DNA of 64,000 bases. Source: Haloarcula nitratireducens (GTDB lineage: Archaea; Halobacteriota; Halobacteria; Halobacteriales; Haloarculaceae). Every line of letters starts with the position of its first letter. Position 1 is the first letter of the stretch. The stretch is from positions 558,001-622,000 of the forward strand of contig NZ_RKLT01000002.1 in the NCBI RefSeq assembly GCF_019599505.1. Reading direction: 5' to 3'. Below the pieces are notes generated by a model. That model was not told the origin of the DNA, made no database searches, and was given only the letters and a program-made list of their open reading frames with translations. Both the position numbers and the translations under genes were made by a program. Below are positions 43,660 through 53,868 of the stretch, piece after piece.

Positions 43660-43891
43660 TACAGGAGAGGTAGTGTTTATGAATATGGTTGTAGGATATC
43701 GTACAATCGACGACTACATCGAAGAATGTCTCTGATACCTGTATGCAGCACACTATCCAATTGAACCGAAAGTCGGTGACGACACAGTCTCTGTGCGGGT
43801 CGACAATGGCGATCATAGATAAAAATATACACGTCGTGACCGTACGTCGTCGTACGACAGTGAACCGCCGACTTCGGGGCGATAACTGATA

Positions 43892-44665
43892 ATGTTGCCT
43901 GAAGAACGACGGGACCGGATAGTCGAGAAAGTAAACAATTCCGACCGGGTGACCGTCGAAGAGCTCACCGAGGCGTTCGGCGTCTCGGGGGCCACGATTC
44001 GGCGCGACCTGGCTACACTTGCCGAAGACGGGCGTATCGAACGATTCCACGGCGGTGCTCTTCCGGTGTCCAACGAAGACACCGGCGGCACCCGACGGCG
44101 AGACAGCATCAAAAACCCCAACGGCAAGCGCGCGATCGCCCAGCGAGCGGTCGAAGAGTTGAGCGACGGCGACGCCGTCTTCTTCGATACGGGCGCGACG
44201 ACGATGGAAGTCGCTCGCGTGATTCCGGATTCGGTCTCGCTCCTGGTCGCTACGAACTCGCCCGAGAACGCGTTCGAACTTCGGAAGACCTGCGGCGAAG
44301 TGAAAGTCGTCGGCGACTCGCTCCGGCGAACGTCCGACGCCTTGGTCGGACGCAGCGGCGAATCCTACCTTCGGAAGACGAACTTCGACATCGTCTTCCT
44401 CGAAGCGGACGGCATCCAAGAGGACGGCGGCCTCTCCGTATCCAACGAGGACGAAGCGCGAATCAAGTCGCTCCTCTGTGAAGGCGGCCGCCGGGTCATC
44501 CTCGTAGCGGACGGAAACAAACTCGAAACACAGAGCTTCCGGGAGTTCGCCACCGTCGAAGACATCGACATGCTGATCACGGACGTCGCGCTGAGCGACG
44601 AGATGCGAGACGTGTTCGATCGCGCCGACGTCCGAGTGATAGAGAACTTGCTCGCGGTCACGTGA
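43892..44665 (+). CDS. DeoR/GlpR family transcriptional regulator
   Basis: 257 residues. The HTH is at the N-terminus: LPEERRDRIVEKVNNSDRVTVEELTEAFGVSGATIRRDLATLAEDGRIERFHGGALPV. The C-terminal sugar-phosphate-binding domain follows (GDAVFFDTGATTMEVARVIPDSVSLLVATNSPENAFELRK; VFLEADGIQEDGGLSVSNEDEARIKSLLC; VILVADGNKLETQSF). In Haloferax GlpR represses sugar-catabolism genes; here the gene directly follows a sugar ABC operon, which suggests local control. A TATA-like ATAAAAATATA lies about 65 bp upstream. Confidence 0.92.
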   Translation: MLPEERRDRIVEKVNNSDRVTVEELTEAFGVSGATIRRDLATLAEDGRIERFHGGALPVSNEDTGGTRRRDSIKNPNGKRAIAQRAVEELSDGDAVFFDTGATTMEVARVIPDSVSLLVATNSPENAFELRKTCGEVKVVGDSLRRTSDALVGRSGESYLRKTNFDIVFLEADGIQEDGGLSVSNEDEARIKSLLCEGGRRVILVADGNKLETQSFREFATVEDIDMLITDVALSDEMRDVFDRADVRVIENLLAVT

Positions 44666-44710
44666 CCGCCGTTCGCCGTCGGGTGGACTTCGAAGACGTC
44701 ACCGAGGCCG

Positions 44711-45682
44711 TCACGCGAGGTTCAGGTCGGCGACCACGTCGTCTAAAACGCCCGCGCAGTTGTCGGCGCTGTCGTAGTCCCCGTGGGCCTCGACCGACCC
44801 CGTGACGTCCCGATCGACGTAGTTGTTCGGGGCCTTCTCCGGTTCGGCGATACCGGCGTAGCCGAGGAACGAGTTGCCTGCAAGCACCTCGTCGCTCCGC
44901 GAGAAGTAGTTGTAGAGCTCGCCGGTAGCGAACCGGATGGCCGTCCCCCACCGTTCGTTCAGTTGGACGTTCTCGTTGCCAATGGCGGCCCCGAGCAGCG
45001 CCACGGAGTCGACCGCCCCGCGGGCTGTCTCGGCGCATCTGGGCTCCTGTCCCGAGCGTCCGCCGGGATAGAACGAATCCCGTCCGGGGTGTAACGCCTC
45101 CAAGAGAGACGCGACGACCCGAGCGCCGAGAGAGTGAGAGACGATTCGAACCGGTCGATCGGTCGCGGCCCGGAGGTCGCGGACCCACTGCGCGAACTTG
45201 AGCGCGTTCCGCTCGGCGATCTCGTTCGCTTCGACCCAGCCGACGTTCGAGTCCCAGTTGAACGCGAGGTTGAAGACGTCTGTATACGCCGCGGCTGCCA
45301 ATCCCTCGCTGGCCTGTTTCGCGAGATAGCGCGCCCAGAGCGGCGGGACGTTGCTGACGAACCCGTGAACGTATATCTGAATCTCCGACGCCTCGGAGAA
45401 CCCGTTCCAGTCGCCCTCCAAGTCGTACCCCGTCCGGGTCTTCCCCTCGGCGAGCGACGCATCAGCGCCGAAGTGCCCGTACGTCGAGAGGGTCGGGAAC
45501 GACTCCGGGACCGTCGGCGGACCGTTCGGTCCGGGTTCGGGAAGCGCGGGCGACCGTTCGACCGCCGGGAATCCGCCGGGAAGGTCCGACGAATCTCCGT
45601 TCGCACCCGCGGCCGTGCCGATGCCACCCAGGGCCGCGACTGTTCCCCCAACGCGTCCGACGAACTGCCTTCGCGAAACCAT
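44711..45682 (-). CDS. Tat-exported alpha/beta hydrolase-like protein
   Basis: 323 residues. A Tat signal (VSRRQFVGRVGGTVAALGG) leads to a hydrolase fold with IYVHGFVSN (oxyanion loop) and the nucleophile elbow VSHSLGARVVASLLEALH (Ser at GxSxG variant HSLGA). The acid and catalytic His cannot be placed with certainty, but EAHGDYDSADNCAGVLDD near the C-terminus may supply the His. Family resembles DUF726/lipase-like haloarchaeal proteins. It is convergent with the DeoR-type gene. Confidence 0.78.
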   Translation of the reverse strand: MVSRRQFVGRVGGTVAALGGIGTAAGANGDSSDLPGGFPAVERSPALPEPGPNGPPTVPESFPTLSTYGHFGADASLAEGKTRTGYDLEGDWNGFSEASEIQIYVHGFVSNVPPLWARYLAKQASEGLAAAAYTDVFNLAFNWDSNVGWVEANEIAERNALKFAQWVRDLRAATDRPVRIVSHSLGARVVASLLEALHPGRDSFYPGGRSGQEPRCAETARGAVDSVALLGAAIGNENVQLNERWGTAIRFATGELYNYFSRSDEVLAGNSFLGYAGIAEPEKAPNNYVDRDVTGSVEAHGDYDSADNCAGVLDDVVADLNLA

Positions 45683-45768
45683 ACCACACTCGTTGCGGCG
45701 AGTATCGTATAAGAAACGTTATATTTTAATGAACAAGTTTCCGTTAATTGAACGAGATATAGGATGTG

Positions 45769-47112
45769 CTACACGAGCACGCGCCACATGATTCCGGGTC
45801 GAAACAGCGAACTGGGCGGCCGCTCCATCATCATCACGCGCACGAACGCGTTCCGGAGGACGCCGTCGGTCTGCGCTTTCCGGTTCAACCGGGCGACGTA
45901 GCGGTTGAGCAGCCCCGTTCCACGCGGCCTGGGACCCGTCGTTTCGGGGAACTGGAAGTCCGCGCCGACGGCCATTCCCCACGCCACGTCGACGACCTCC
46001 TCGCCGCGTTCGAAGAAGCGCGGCGCGAGGGTCTCGATGCCGTCCGCGGCGAGCGCGTCGTGGAGCAGGAGCGCTTCGAGCGCGGCGACCGACATCCCCT
46101 GGCCGTACAGCGGGTTGAAACTGGCGACGCCGTCGCCGACGACGAGCAGTCCCTCGGGGAAGCGGTCGAGGGCCTCGTAGCGGTACCTGCGGTTCGCCGG
46201 GAACGGGTAGTGCGCGATGTCCTCGCTGACCCACGCGTGGTCGTCGAGCAGCGTCGCCACGTCGGGAACCGGCAGGCTCGCCGCGAACGCCGCGAAGCCC
46301 TCGGCGTCCGTCGGTGGGTGCTCCCCGTGCATCCCGCCCAGCGTCACCACCCACCGGCCGTCTTCGACCGGGAGGACCCCCGCAGCGCGGGGCTGTGAGG
46401 CGGCGGGCGTCACGATGAGCGCGCGCTCGTCGCCCGGCGGTCGTTCGACGAAGGTGGTACTGTACGCCAGATCGATGTGGACCTCGTCCGTGACCGGCGG
46501 CGCGTACCCGTGTGCGTCCAGCCACGCGGGCGTCCGACTCGGCCGACCGGTGGCGTCGACGACCAGCGTCGCGTCGAGTTCCTCCGTCGCTCGCCGCTCG
46601 TTCCGGACCACGATACCCGTCACGTTCCGCGCCCGTTCGTCCGTGAGATAGCCGGCGAACTGACAGTCGTCGCGGAGGGCGACGCCGTCGAACTCGGCGA
46701 GGCGGCGGCGCACCAGCCACTCGTAGAGCGGCCGCGTCGCGGCGTAGTGCGGGAGCGATTCCGGGCCGTCCGCGAGGAAGCCCCCCTCGGCGTAGAAACT
46801 GACGTCCCGCGCGCCGTCGATCTCCAGCCCGCCGGCCGAGAGCAGGTCCGCGCGGTAGCCCGGAAACAGATCTTCGAGCGTGGCTCGCCCGGCTTCCAGC
46901 ATGACGTGGACGTGGCGGGCCTGCGGGACGCCGTCGCGGACGCGCGGCCCGTCGGGGAGCGAATCGCGCTCGATCACGGTCACCGTCTCGAACGCGTCGG
47001 CGAGCACTCGCGCCGCGAGCAACCCGGCCATACCGGCCCCGACGACCACGGCGCGGTCCCCGACCACGGTACTCCGGTCACCGTCGTACTGCGGAACCGT
47101 TGCGAGCGTCAT
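45769..47112 (-). CDS. FAD-dependent oxidoreductase/monooxygenase-like protein
   Basis: 447 residues. The N-terminal dinucleotide-binding motif is AVVVGAGMAGLLAARVLADAFETVTVIERD (GxGxxG and terminal Glu). PQARHVHVMLEAGRATLEDLFPGYRADLLSAGG is a pattern seen in tryptophan-halogenase-like/FAD-binding monooxygenases, and the late GDGVASFNPLYGQGMSVAALEALLL matches the FAD-pyrophosphate site GD-x-x-x-x-x-P. The hydroxylase or dehydrogenase reaction is unknown. It is monocistronic. Confidence 0.87.
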   Translation of the reverse strand: MTLATVPQYDGDRSTVVGDRAVVVGAGMAGLLAARVLADAFETVTVIERDSLPDGPRVRDGVPQARHVHVMLEAGRATLEDLFPGYRADLLSAGGLEIDGARDVSFYAEGGFLADGPESLPHYAATRPLYEWLVRRRLAEFDGVALRDDCQFAGYLTDERARNVTGIVVRNERRATEELDATLVVDATGRPSRTPAWLDAHGYAPPVTDEVHIDLAYSTTFVERPPGDERALIVTPAASQPRAAGVLPVEDGRWVVTLGGMHGEHPPTDAEGFAAFAASLPVPDVATLLDDHAWVSEDIAHYPFPANRRYRYEALDRFPEGLLVVGDGVASFNPLYGQGMSVAALEALLLHDALAADGIETLAPRFFERGEEVVDVAWGMAVGADFQFPETTGPRPRGTGLLNRYVARLNRKAQTDGVLRNAFVRVMMMERPPSSLFRPGIMWRVLV

Positions 47113-47245
47113 GTGGGTACGCCTCTCTTAGTCTTCGCCGAGGGTAGCGATAAGTGTTGACACGCGGCACGTTCGGTCGTCGGACGTGTACAGTCACGGT
47201 CGACGACCGCGACGTTATTTCACGGTGGACCCGATACGTTCGGCG

Positions 47246-47838
<593 letters not shown>

Positions 47839-47976
47839 ACTCCCGGTCTGACGACGAACCGTCGTAGGCGGTATCTCTGTGAACGGCGCTCGCTCGATAC
47901 AATCGCTCGAAGCGGTCTCGACTATCAGAGCGCACCTATCACGGCCGTTAAACTGCTCGACCGCCTAGCCCGGTCT

Positions 47977-48525
47977 ATGGAACGGTCCCCGTCCGTCGTC
48001 GCGATCTGCGGCAGTCGCCGCGAACCGAGCACGACCTATCGCGCCCTCGAACACGCGCTGGACGCCGCCGAGGAGGCGGGCGCGGAGACCGAACTGGTCG
48101 ACCTCCGGCGGTGGGACCTGCCGCTTTTCGATCCCGACGCGCGCGACCGGGGCGACGCCGACGCGTTGCGGACGCTGGTCGGCGACGCCGACGCGGTGCT
48201 CATGGGGACGCCCGTCTACCACGGGATGGTCTCCTCGGCGCTGAAAAACGCCTTCGACTACCTCGGCCGGGACGAGTTCGAGAACACGACCGTCGGCCTG
48301 CTGGCGACCGCCGGCGGGGGCTCGTACGCGCAGACGCTCGAACACTTACGAACGGGGGTTCGAACCGTCCACGGCTGGACGCTCCCCCACGAGGTCGGCA
48401 TCCGCGGTGCGGCCGACGCCTTCGACGCGGACGGGGAGTTCGTCGACCCCGCGCTCGACGCTCGCGTGAGAAAGCTCGGTCGAATGGCCGCGGAGAACGC
48501 CTTCACCGAACCGAAGCCGACGTGA
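47977..48525 (+). CDS. NADPH-dependent FMN reductase (flavodoxin-like)
   Basis: 182 residues. VVAICGSRREPSTTYRALEHALDAAEE is the FMN phosphate loop, and LMGTPVYHGMVSSALKNAFDYL is the family signature around the flavin ring. GLLATAGGGSYAQTLEHLRTGVRTVHGWTLPH is also typical. It reduces FMN or azo/quinone substrates with NAD(P)H. The partner is unknown. About 158 bp separate it from the acetyltransferase. Confidence 0.9.
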   Translation: MERSPSVVAICGSRREPSTTYRALEHALDAAEEAGAETELVDLRRWDLPLFDPDARDRGDADALRTLVGDADAVLMGTPVYHGMVSSALKNAFDYLGRDEFENTTVGLLATAGGGSYAQTLEHLRTGVRTVHGWTLPHEVGIRGAADAFDADGEFVDPALDARVRKLGRMAAENAFTEPKPT

Positions 48526-48841
48526 ACGCCACAGACGCGACGACTCCGGTTCTCTTCGGTCACGGACGTGAACCAGCGGACCCCCGTCGTCTCTCGTGAT
48601 ACGCTTGTACCGAGATGCAGTACCCGGTAGACCGTTTCAGCCGTCGGTTCCATCGCGTCGGCTCCAAATGAGCGGCGGCAGCCACGAGGAATGGAGCGCC
48701 CCGTCGCTGTTTGCGGTAGCGGCCATCGTGGACGACGGGGGCGACGGATAGCTCGTTCTCCGTTATGCAGCGGTTCCGAGAACGGTTTTTTGTATCGCCA
48801 ACCCCGTAGACGAACCTAATGGATACAGTGAGGGAACATCG
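48526..48841. other. 316-bp spacer upstream of trkA
   Basis: No convincing gene; a run of short frames is present near 48614-48750. GGTTTTTTGTATCGC at about 48784 is a T-rich element 50 bp before trkA and is the best promoter candidate. Confidence 0.45.
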
Positions 48842-50179
48842 GTGCGGGTGATCATCGTCGGGGCCGGTGAGGTCGGTTCCAACATCGCGGCCAGTCTGGC
48901 CGATAGTCACGACGTCGTCGTCGTCGACGTGGACCCGGAGACGGTCGAGGAACTCACCTATTCCAGCGACGTGTTGGCGATCGAGGGGGACGGCGCGTCG
49001 CTTTCGGTGCTCAGAGACGCCGGTATCGGCGAGGCGGACATGCTCATCGCCAGTACCGACAACGACGAGACGAACCTGGCCGTCTGCGGGACGGCGAAGA
49101 CGACGGGCGACGTCTTCACCATCGCGCGGGTCCGCGACGCGAACTTCCTCGATACCTGGCAGCAGTCGGCGGGCGCGTTCGGCGTCGACTTCATGGTGTC
49201 GACGAACCTGCTCACGGCGCAAGATATCGTGCGCGTCGTCGGACTGCCCGCCGCCGTCGACGTCGACCCGTTCGTCGGCGGACTCGTCCAGATGGCCGAG
49301 TTCGAGGTGACCGAGGAGAGCGAAATCGCGGGACAGACCGTCGAAGACGCGGACAAGTTCGAGGCGCTGACGTTCGCCGCACTGGTTCGAAACGGCGACG
49401 TCGCGATCGCCCGCGGACAGACGGTGATCGAAGCCGGGGACAAGGCCATCGTCATCGGCACCCCGGAGAGCGTCCAGGCGTTTTCGAGGACCGTCGCACC
49501 GGTGGCGACGCCGGACGAGGCCCGCGATATCGTGATCATCGGCGGGAGCGACATCGGCTATCACACCGCGAAGTTGCTCGAAGAGCGAGAGATCGGGGCT
49601 CGCCTCATCGAACGGGACCCGGAGCGCGGTCGAGAGCTCGCAGAGAGCCTTCCGGGGACGCTCGTGATGGAACACGACGGGACTGACGTGGAGTTCCTCA
49701 CCGGGGAGCAGGTCGACCGCGCGGACGCGGTGATCGCAGCGATGGGGAGCGACGAGAAAAACCTCCTCGTCGCCTTACTCGCGAAGAACATCGGTGTCCG
49801 ACGAACGGTCGCCGTCGTCGAGGACGGGCAGTACGCGAACCTCTTCGAGACGGTCGGAATCGACGTCGCCGTCAATCCTCGCGAGGCCACGGCGGAGGAA
49901 ATCGTCCGATTCACACAGGAGGGGAAGATCGAGAACCTCTCGCTCATCGAGGGCAGGCAGGCGGAGGTACTGGAGATCGAAGTCGACGAAGGAAGCGTCC
50001 TCACCGGTCGACCGATTCGAGAGAGCATGGCCGAACTCCCCCCGGCGGTCGTCGTCGGGGCGATCACTCGCGGGCAGTCGTTCGTCGTCCCTCGCGGTGA
50101 CACCGTGATCGAGCCCGGCGACCACGTCGTCCTCTTCGTCGCCGCGGACGTCCTCTCGACGGTCATGAGCGCCGTATGA
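48842..50179 (+). CDS. trkA: Trk potassium uptake regulator TrkA
   Basis: 445 residues from a GTG start, giving MRVIIVGAGEVGSNIAASLADSHDVVVVDVD. Two tandem RCK modules: the first nucleotide motif is GAGEVG, the second DIVIIGGSDIGYHTAKLLEER. Each is followed by an RCK_C domain (QMAEFEVTEESEIAGQTVEDADKF; EVLEIEVDEGSVLTGRPIRESM). It binds NAD(H)/ATP and gates TrkH. It overlaps trkH by 4 bp (ATGA), so they are co-translated. Confidence 0.95.
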   Translation: MRVIIVGAGEVGSNIAASLADSHDVVVVDVDPETVEELTYSSDVLAIEGDGASLSVLRDAGIGEADMLIASTDNDETNLAVCGTAKTTGDVFTIARVRDANFLDTWQQSAGAFGVDFMVSTNLLTAQDIVRVVGLPAAVDVDPFVGGLVQMAEFEVTEESEIAGQTVEDADKFEALTFAALVRNGDVAIARGQTVIEAGDKAIVIGTPESVQAFSRTVAPVATPDEARDIVIIGGSDIGYHTAKLLEEREIGARLIERDPERGRELAESLPGTLVMEHDGTDVEFLTGEQVDRADAVIAAMGSDEKNLLVALLAKNIGVRRTVAVVEDGQYANLFETVGIDVAVNPREATAEEIVRFTQEGKIENLSLIEGRQAEVLEIEVDEGSVLTGRPIRESMAELPPAVVVGAITRGQSFVVPRGDTVIEPGDHVVLFVAADVLSTVMSAV

Positions 50180-51672
50180 GTCTTCGCGTCGATTGGCGGG
50201 TGAGTTGCCGACTGGTCGGGACGGTCCTCAAGTGGCTGTGGGTCCCGCTTCTCTTACCGCTCGGACTCGCGCTCTACGACGGGACGCGACTGCTGCCGTT
50301 CCTCGCTCCGATGGTCGGCACGGTCGCGGTCGGGTTCGGACTCGAACAGCTGACCGAGGAGCGCGACCTGCGGACGCGAGAGGCGTTCCTGATGGTCGCG
50401 CTGACGTGGCTGAGTATCGCACTCGTCGGCGCGACGCCGTTCGTGCTCGCCGGCGAAGGGGTACTCGCAGAGCCCGTCAACGCGCTCTTCGAGAGTATGA
50501 GCGGCGTCACGACCACCGGAGCCACCATCATCGTCGACTTCGGCAGCCACTCGCGCGCCGTGCTCATGTGGCGCGCGGTCCTACAGTGGATGGGCGGGCT
50601 CGGCATCCTCGTCCTGGCGACGGCGATCCTCTCTCAGCTCTCGGTCGGCGGGGCACAGCTCATGGAGACCGAGACCCAGACCCAGGACGTCAACAAGCTC
50701 ACGCCCCGGATCTCGGAGACCGCCGCGCTCCTCTGGAAACTCTACATCGGCCTGACCGGTCTTCAGGTGGCGGTACTGTACGGGCTGCATCTGGTCGGTT
50801 TCGCCCCCGAGATGACGCTGTACGACGCCGTGGCCCACGCCTTCACGACCATTTCGACGGCCGGCTTCTCGCCGCGCGGGGAGAGCATCGTCGCCTTCTC
50901 GCCCGCCGTCCAGTGGGCGATCGTCCCGTTCATGGCGACCGGCGCGACGAGCTTCGTCCTCATTTACTTCGCCCTGCAGGGAAACCTCGACCGCGTCCGA
51001 AACAGCGACGAGTTCCGCTTCTACGTGGGGATCCTGGCGTCGTTCTCGCTCGCCGTCGGCGGCGTGTTGCTCGTCGACGGCGGCCCGTACGCGAGTCTGG
51101 AGGAGATCGCGCGCCACTCGCTGTTTCAGGTCGTCTCCATCGTGACGACCACCGGTTACGCGAGCACGGATTTCAACACCTGGTCGTCGGGGGCGAAACA
51201 CCTCCTGTTCGTCTGTATGTTCATCGGCGGGATGGCCGGGAGCACGACCTGTTCGATCAAGACGCTCCGCTGGCTGGTCGTCACGAAGGCGTTCCGACGC
51301 GACCTCTTTACGGCCGCCAGCCCGAGCGCGATTCGGCCGGTCCGTCTGAGCGGCACCGTCGTCGACGAAGAGACGATTCGAGACATCTACGCCTACACGC
51401 TCGTGAGCCTGATCTTCTTCATCGCCGCCACTATCTTCGTCGTCGTCGACGCCTCCCGAGTGGGGCTGGCGGTCACCGAGTTCGAGGCGATGGGGGCGGC
51501 GGCGGCGACCTTCTTCAACGTCGGCCCGGCTTTCGGCATCGCCGGTCCGCTGGAGAGTTACGACCCGTTCCCGCGGTCGACGAAGCTCGCGATGACGTTT
51601 CTCATGTGGATCGGCCGCATCGAGATCATCCCGGTACTCGTGTTGCTGACGCCGTCCTACTGGCGGTCGTGA
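50176..51672 (+). CDS. trkH: Trk potassium transporter membrane subunit TrkH
   Basis: 498 residues, about ten to twelve helices with four P-loops. Selectivity-filter equivalents are SGVTTTGATIIV, TISTAGFSPRG, VSIVTTTGYASTDF and NVGPAFGIAG, each with the key Gly. This is the K+ translocating subunit; TrkA upstream regulates it. K+ import is essential for osmotic balance in haloarchaea. Confidence 0.95.
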   Translation: MSLRVDWRVSCRLVGTVLKWLWVPLLLPLGLALYDGTRLLPFLAPMVGTVAVGFGLEQLTEERDLRTREAFLMVALTWLSIALVGATPFVLAGEGVLAEPVNALFESMSGVTTTGATIIVDFGSHSRAVLMWRAVLQWMGGLGILVLATAILSQLSVGGAQLMETETQTQDVNKLTPRISETAALLWKLYIGLTGLQVAVLYGLHLVGFAPEMTLYDAVAHAFTTISTAGFSPRGESIVAFSPAVQWAIVPFMATGATSFVLIYFALQGNLDRVRNSDEFRFYVGILASFSLAVGGVLLVDGGPYASLEEIARHSLFQVVSIVTTTGYASTDFNTWSSGAKHLLFVCMFIGGMAGSTTCSIKTLRWLVVTKAFRRDLFTAASPSAIRPVRLSGTVVDEETIRDIYAYTLVSLIFFIAATIFVVVDASRVGLAVTEFEAMGAAAATFFNVGPAFGIAGPLESYDPFPRSTKLAMTFLMWIGRIEIIPVLVLLTPSYWRS

Positions 51673-51711
51673 TCGTCGAGAGAACCGAACCGAGAACCGC
51701 GCGGTCAGCGG

Positions 51712-51921
51712 TCACCGCTCGCTGGACCGAACGATGTGGTCGTTCGCCGCCCACTCCTCGACGTGCGCGCTACAGAACGCCACTTCGCGGCGCACGTTCG
51801 TATCGAAACACGGCACAGTCGCGTGCTCACAGCAGTACGGATCGAAACACGGCACCGGCGTCTTCCCGTCGCCGAGCGTGATCGGGTCCCCACCCCGAGC
51901 GTCGTCTGAATCGCCACTCAT
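51712..51921 (-). CDS. 69-residue Cys-rich hypothetical protein
   Basis: Has two nearly identical short repeats: PVPCFDPYCCEHATVPCFDTN, then FCSAHVEEW. The Cys/His spacing suggests a zinc finger. It converges on trkH. Family not recognised; its mid-GC composition and Cys/His pattern make it a plausible gene rather than a chance frame. Confidence 0.5.
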   Translation of the reverse strand: MSGDSDDARGGDPITLGDGKTPVPCFDPYCCEHATVPCFDTNVRREVAFCSAHVEEWAANDHIVRSSER

Positions 51922-52099
51922 GTTGTATACTTGCTCTTTGACGGCTTTGTTGGAGTATCAATACATGCCTTCTTTCTGCAAGCCATTTATAAGGGAACGG
52001 GGCGGAGGAAGTGTCTATTAATTCATCCATGTACCTGTTCTGGGCCTCTGTCACGATATCGAGGTGACCGGGCGGCGGGGGGTAACTGAAGAACATCGA

Positions 52100-52470
52100 A
52101 GCGGTACTTGACTATGCGACCGACGAAGGGACGCGCGAGGACGGGACGTTCATCTAGAAGGACGCCCGACCGGGCATCCGCGAGCGCCGAACTCCGCCGC
52201 CGCTGCTTCGATAATGGAGAGCATCGACTGCCCGACTGAGAGTTTCCTCTATTTGTGTCACCAGACGTTCTTCGTCGACGCCGTCGTACACTACTACGCT
52301 GCCGGCGGCGAGTGCGATTACGACCGCGGCCTCGGCGAGGCGATCATATGACTAGAAGAAGCGAACGACCCCAGCGCCGACCTCACGGACCGGAGCGAGC
52401 TCGGCGTCCCGATGCGATTCACGAGGTCGGGTCGCTCGTCATGGGACTGACGAACCGACAGTGATGCATC
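52100..52470 (+). pseudogene. degraded coding remnant, family unknown
   Basis: Pieces of coding-like sequence occur in two frames separated by stops: LDYATDEGTREDGTFI then stop, and SFLYLCHQTFFVDAVVHYYA... EANDPSADLTDRSELGVPM with an internal stop. The composition is gene-like, but the frame is broken, and no family is recognised. It lies next to transposon-like element A and may be a casualty of insertion or decay. Confidence 0.3.
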
Positions 52471-52578
52471 CGGCTGCATAGAGCAGGGACTTCCGTGTCG
52501 AGACGGCATATTCCTCTGCAGATGTATCTTTTCCCAACCTTGGGCCGACGTGCCGCTAAACAGCTTGTGAAGACGGGT

Positions 52579-52900
52579 GACTTCCTCCCACGAGTAAAGT
52601 CGTGGGCTTCCCGAGGTTCTTATGTTGCTCCCGTCAATTCGGATGGTTGGGAATTTACGGTTTGTTGGACAGTCAGCCACTGGGAAAGCCACGTCCCCGT
52701 TACTCCTCTCCCGCGAAGGACTTGGAGATATCTGATTGTTTAACGACTGTCGGAGTGGTCGGCTTACGTTTTGATTTCGGCTACGAACCGTGGCAAACAC
52801 CGAGTCAACTGCCAGTTCTCCACTCACACCACTCAATACGGTGGTTTGTGACTTACTAGGTCGGATTCATCCCACGACTGCAGTCGTGGGTTTTCTCCTT
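52579..52900 (-). mobile_element. PATE/MITE-like non-autonomous IS200/IS605-type element, copy A
   Basis: About 322 bp in minus orientation. The left end is the perfect palindrome CCCACGACTGCAGTCGTGGG (52871-52890); the right end is a hairpin CCCACGA/TCGTGGG followed by GGAAGTCAC (52578-52610). It has no transposase gene. It shares internal blocks with copy B at 55277-55631: 52797-52817 matches 55415-55435 exactly (21 nt), and 52689-52725 matches 55498-55532 with few changes. The right-end sequence matches TnpB-element ends (compare 63481-63515), so mobilisation by related proteins is likely. Confidence 0.7.
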
Positions 52901-52911
52901 GACTCTCGATA

Positions 52912-53628
52912 ATGACCGCGCCGGTCGACAAAGCGATCCTGTTTCGGCGGCTCTCGAACCTCCTCGTTCGCCGGGCCAATACGCGAACGCTCATCGAGAA
53001 CGCGAACCGCCTCGACCGCTTCGCCAGCATGCTCGCCCACGAACTCCGCAATCCGGTCACCATCGGCCAGATATACAGTCAGCAGCTCTCGACGGACGAA
53101 AACGCCGAGGCGGTCGAGTACATCGGCGAGGCGTTCGACCATCTCGAAGCCATGATCGACATCCTGTTGGTGCTGGCGCGGGGCCGCGAGGCCGTCTCCG
53201 AGCCGACGACGATGCGGCTGGCGGACACGGCGCGAGCGGCGTGGGACGTCATCGATACCGGGGACGCGACGTTGGTGGTCGAGGTCGACGGGGAGATACA
53301 GGCCGACGAGACGTACATCCGCCATTTCTTCCGGAACCTGTTCGAGAACGCGGTCGAACACGGCGGGCCGGACGTGACCGTCACGGTCGGTGGGCTGCCG
53401 ACGGGCTTCTACGTGGCCGACGACGGAGTCGGAATCCCGCCCGCCGAACGCGAGAGCGTCTTCGAGGTCGGCTACACCACTGCGAGCGAACACGGTGGGA
53501 CCGGCCTGGGACTGGCGTTCGTTCACGAGCTGGCCGACATATACGACTGGGAGTGTGCGGTCACAGAGAGCGAAGCGGGCGGCGCGCGCTTCGAAGTCAC
53601 CGGCGTAGACGTGGCGCTCAGCGACTGA
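52912..53628 (+). CDS. sensor histidine kinase core lacking a sensor domain
   Basis: 238 residues. HisKA: RLDRFASMLAHELRNPVTIGQIYSQQLS with phospho-acceptor His in AHELRNP. HATPase: FRNLFENAVEHGG (N box), YVADDGVGIPPAERESVF (G1), GGTGLGLAFVHELAD (G2). No PAS, GAF or membrane domain is present, so the signal input is missing. The start codon is 12 bp from element A, so the original sensor part may have been removed by that insertion. The partner regulator is not evident. Confidence 0.85.
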   Translation: MTAPVDKAILFRRLSNLLVRRANTRTLIENANRLDRFASMLAHELRNPVTIGQIYSQQLSTDENAEAVEYIGEAFDHLEAMIDILLVLARGREAVSEPTTMRLADTARAAWDVIDTGDATLVVEVDGEIQADETYIRHFFRNLFENAVEHGGPDVTVTVGGLPTGFYVADDGVGIPPAERESVFEVGYTTASEHGGTGLGLAFVHELADIYDWECAVTESEAGGARFEVTGVDVALSD

Positions 53629-53705
53629 AACGTCTATTATCGCGTGATGGATCGTTCAGTACGTCGACTCCGGTTGCGAGTCCGACGTCGCTCGGTGAGA
53701 TATAC

Positions 53706-53721
53706 GCGCCGTATTCGGCGC
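53706..53721. terminator. short perfect hairpin downstream of the kinase gene
   Basis: GCGCCG-TATT-CGGCGC lies about 80 bp after the kinase stop and 150 bp before the next gene. It may end transcription or be an operator. Confidence 0.35.
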
Positions 53722-53868
53722 AATACTGGGTATATCGGCGGTTTCCGACAGCGGATCGGCCGGTCAGTTTCCGGGCCCACTGAGTCGTCGTTACTGGACG
53801 GTAGGCGTTTCGAGTTTCTCCGCGCTCAGCGCGAGTTTTTGTGGGTGTGTTCGTCTCTCAGTGGTAGG

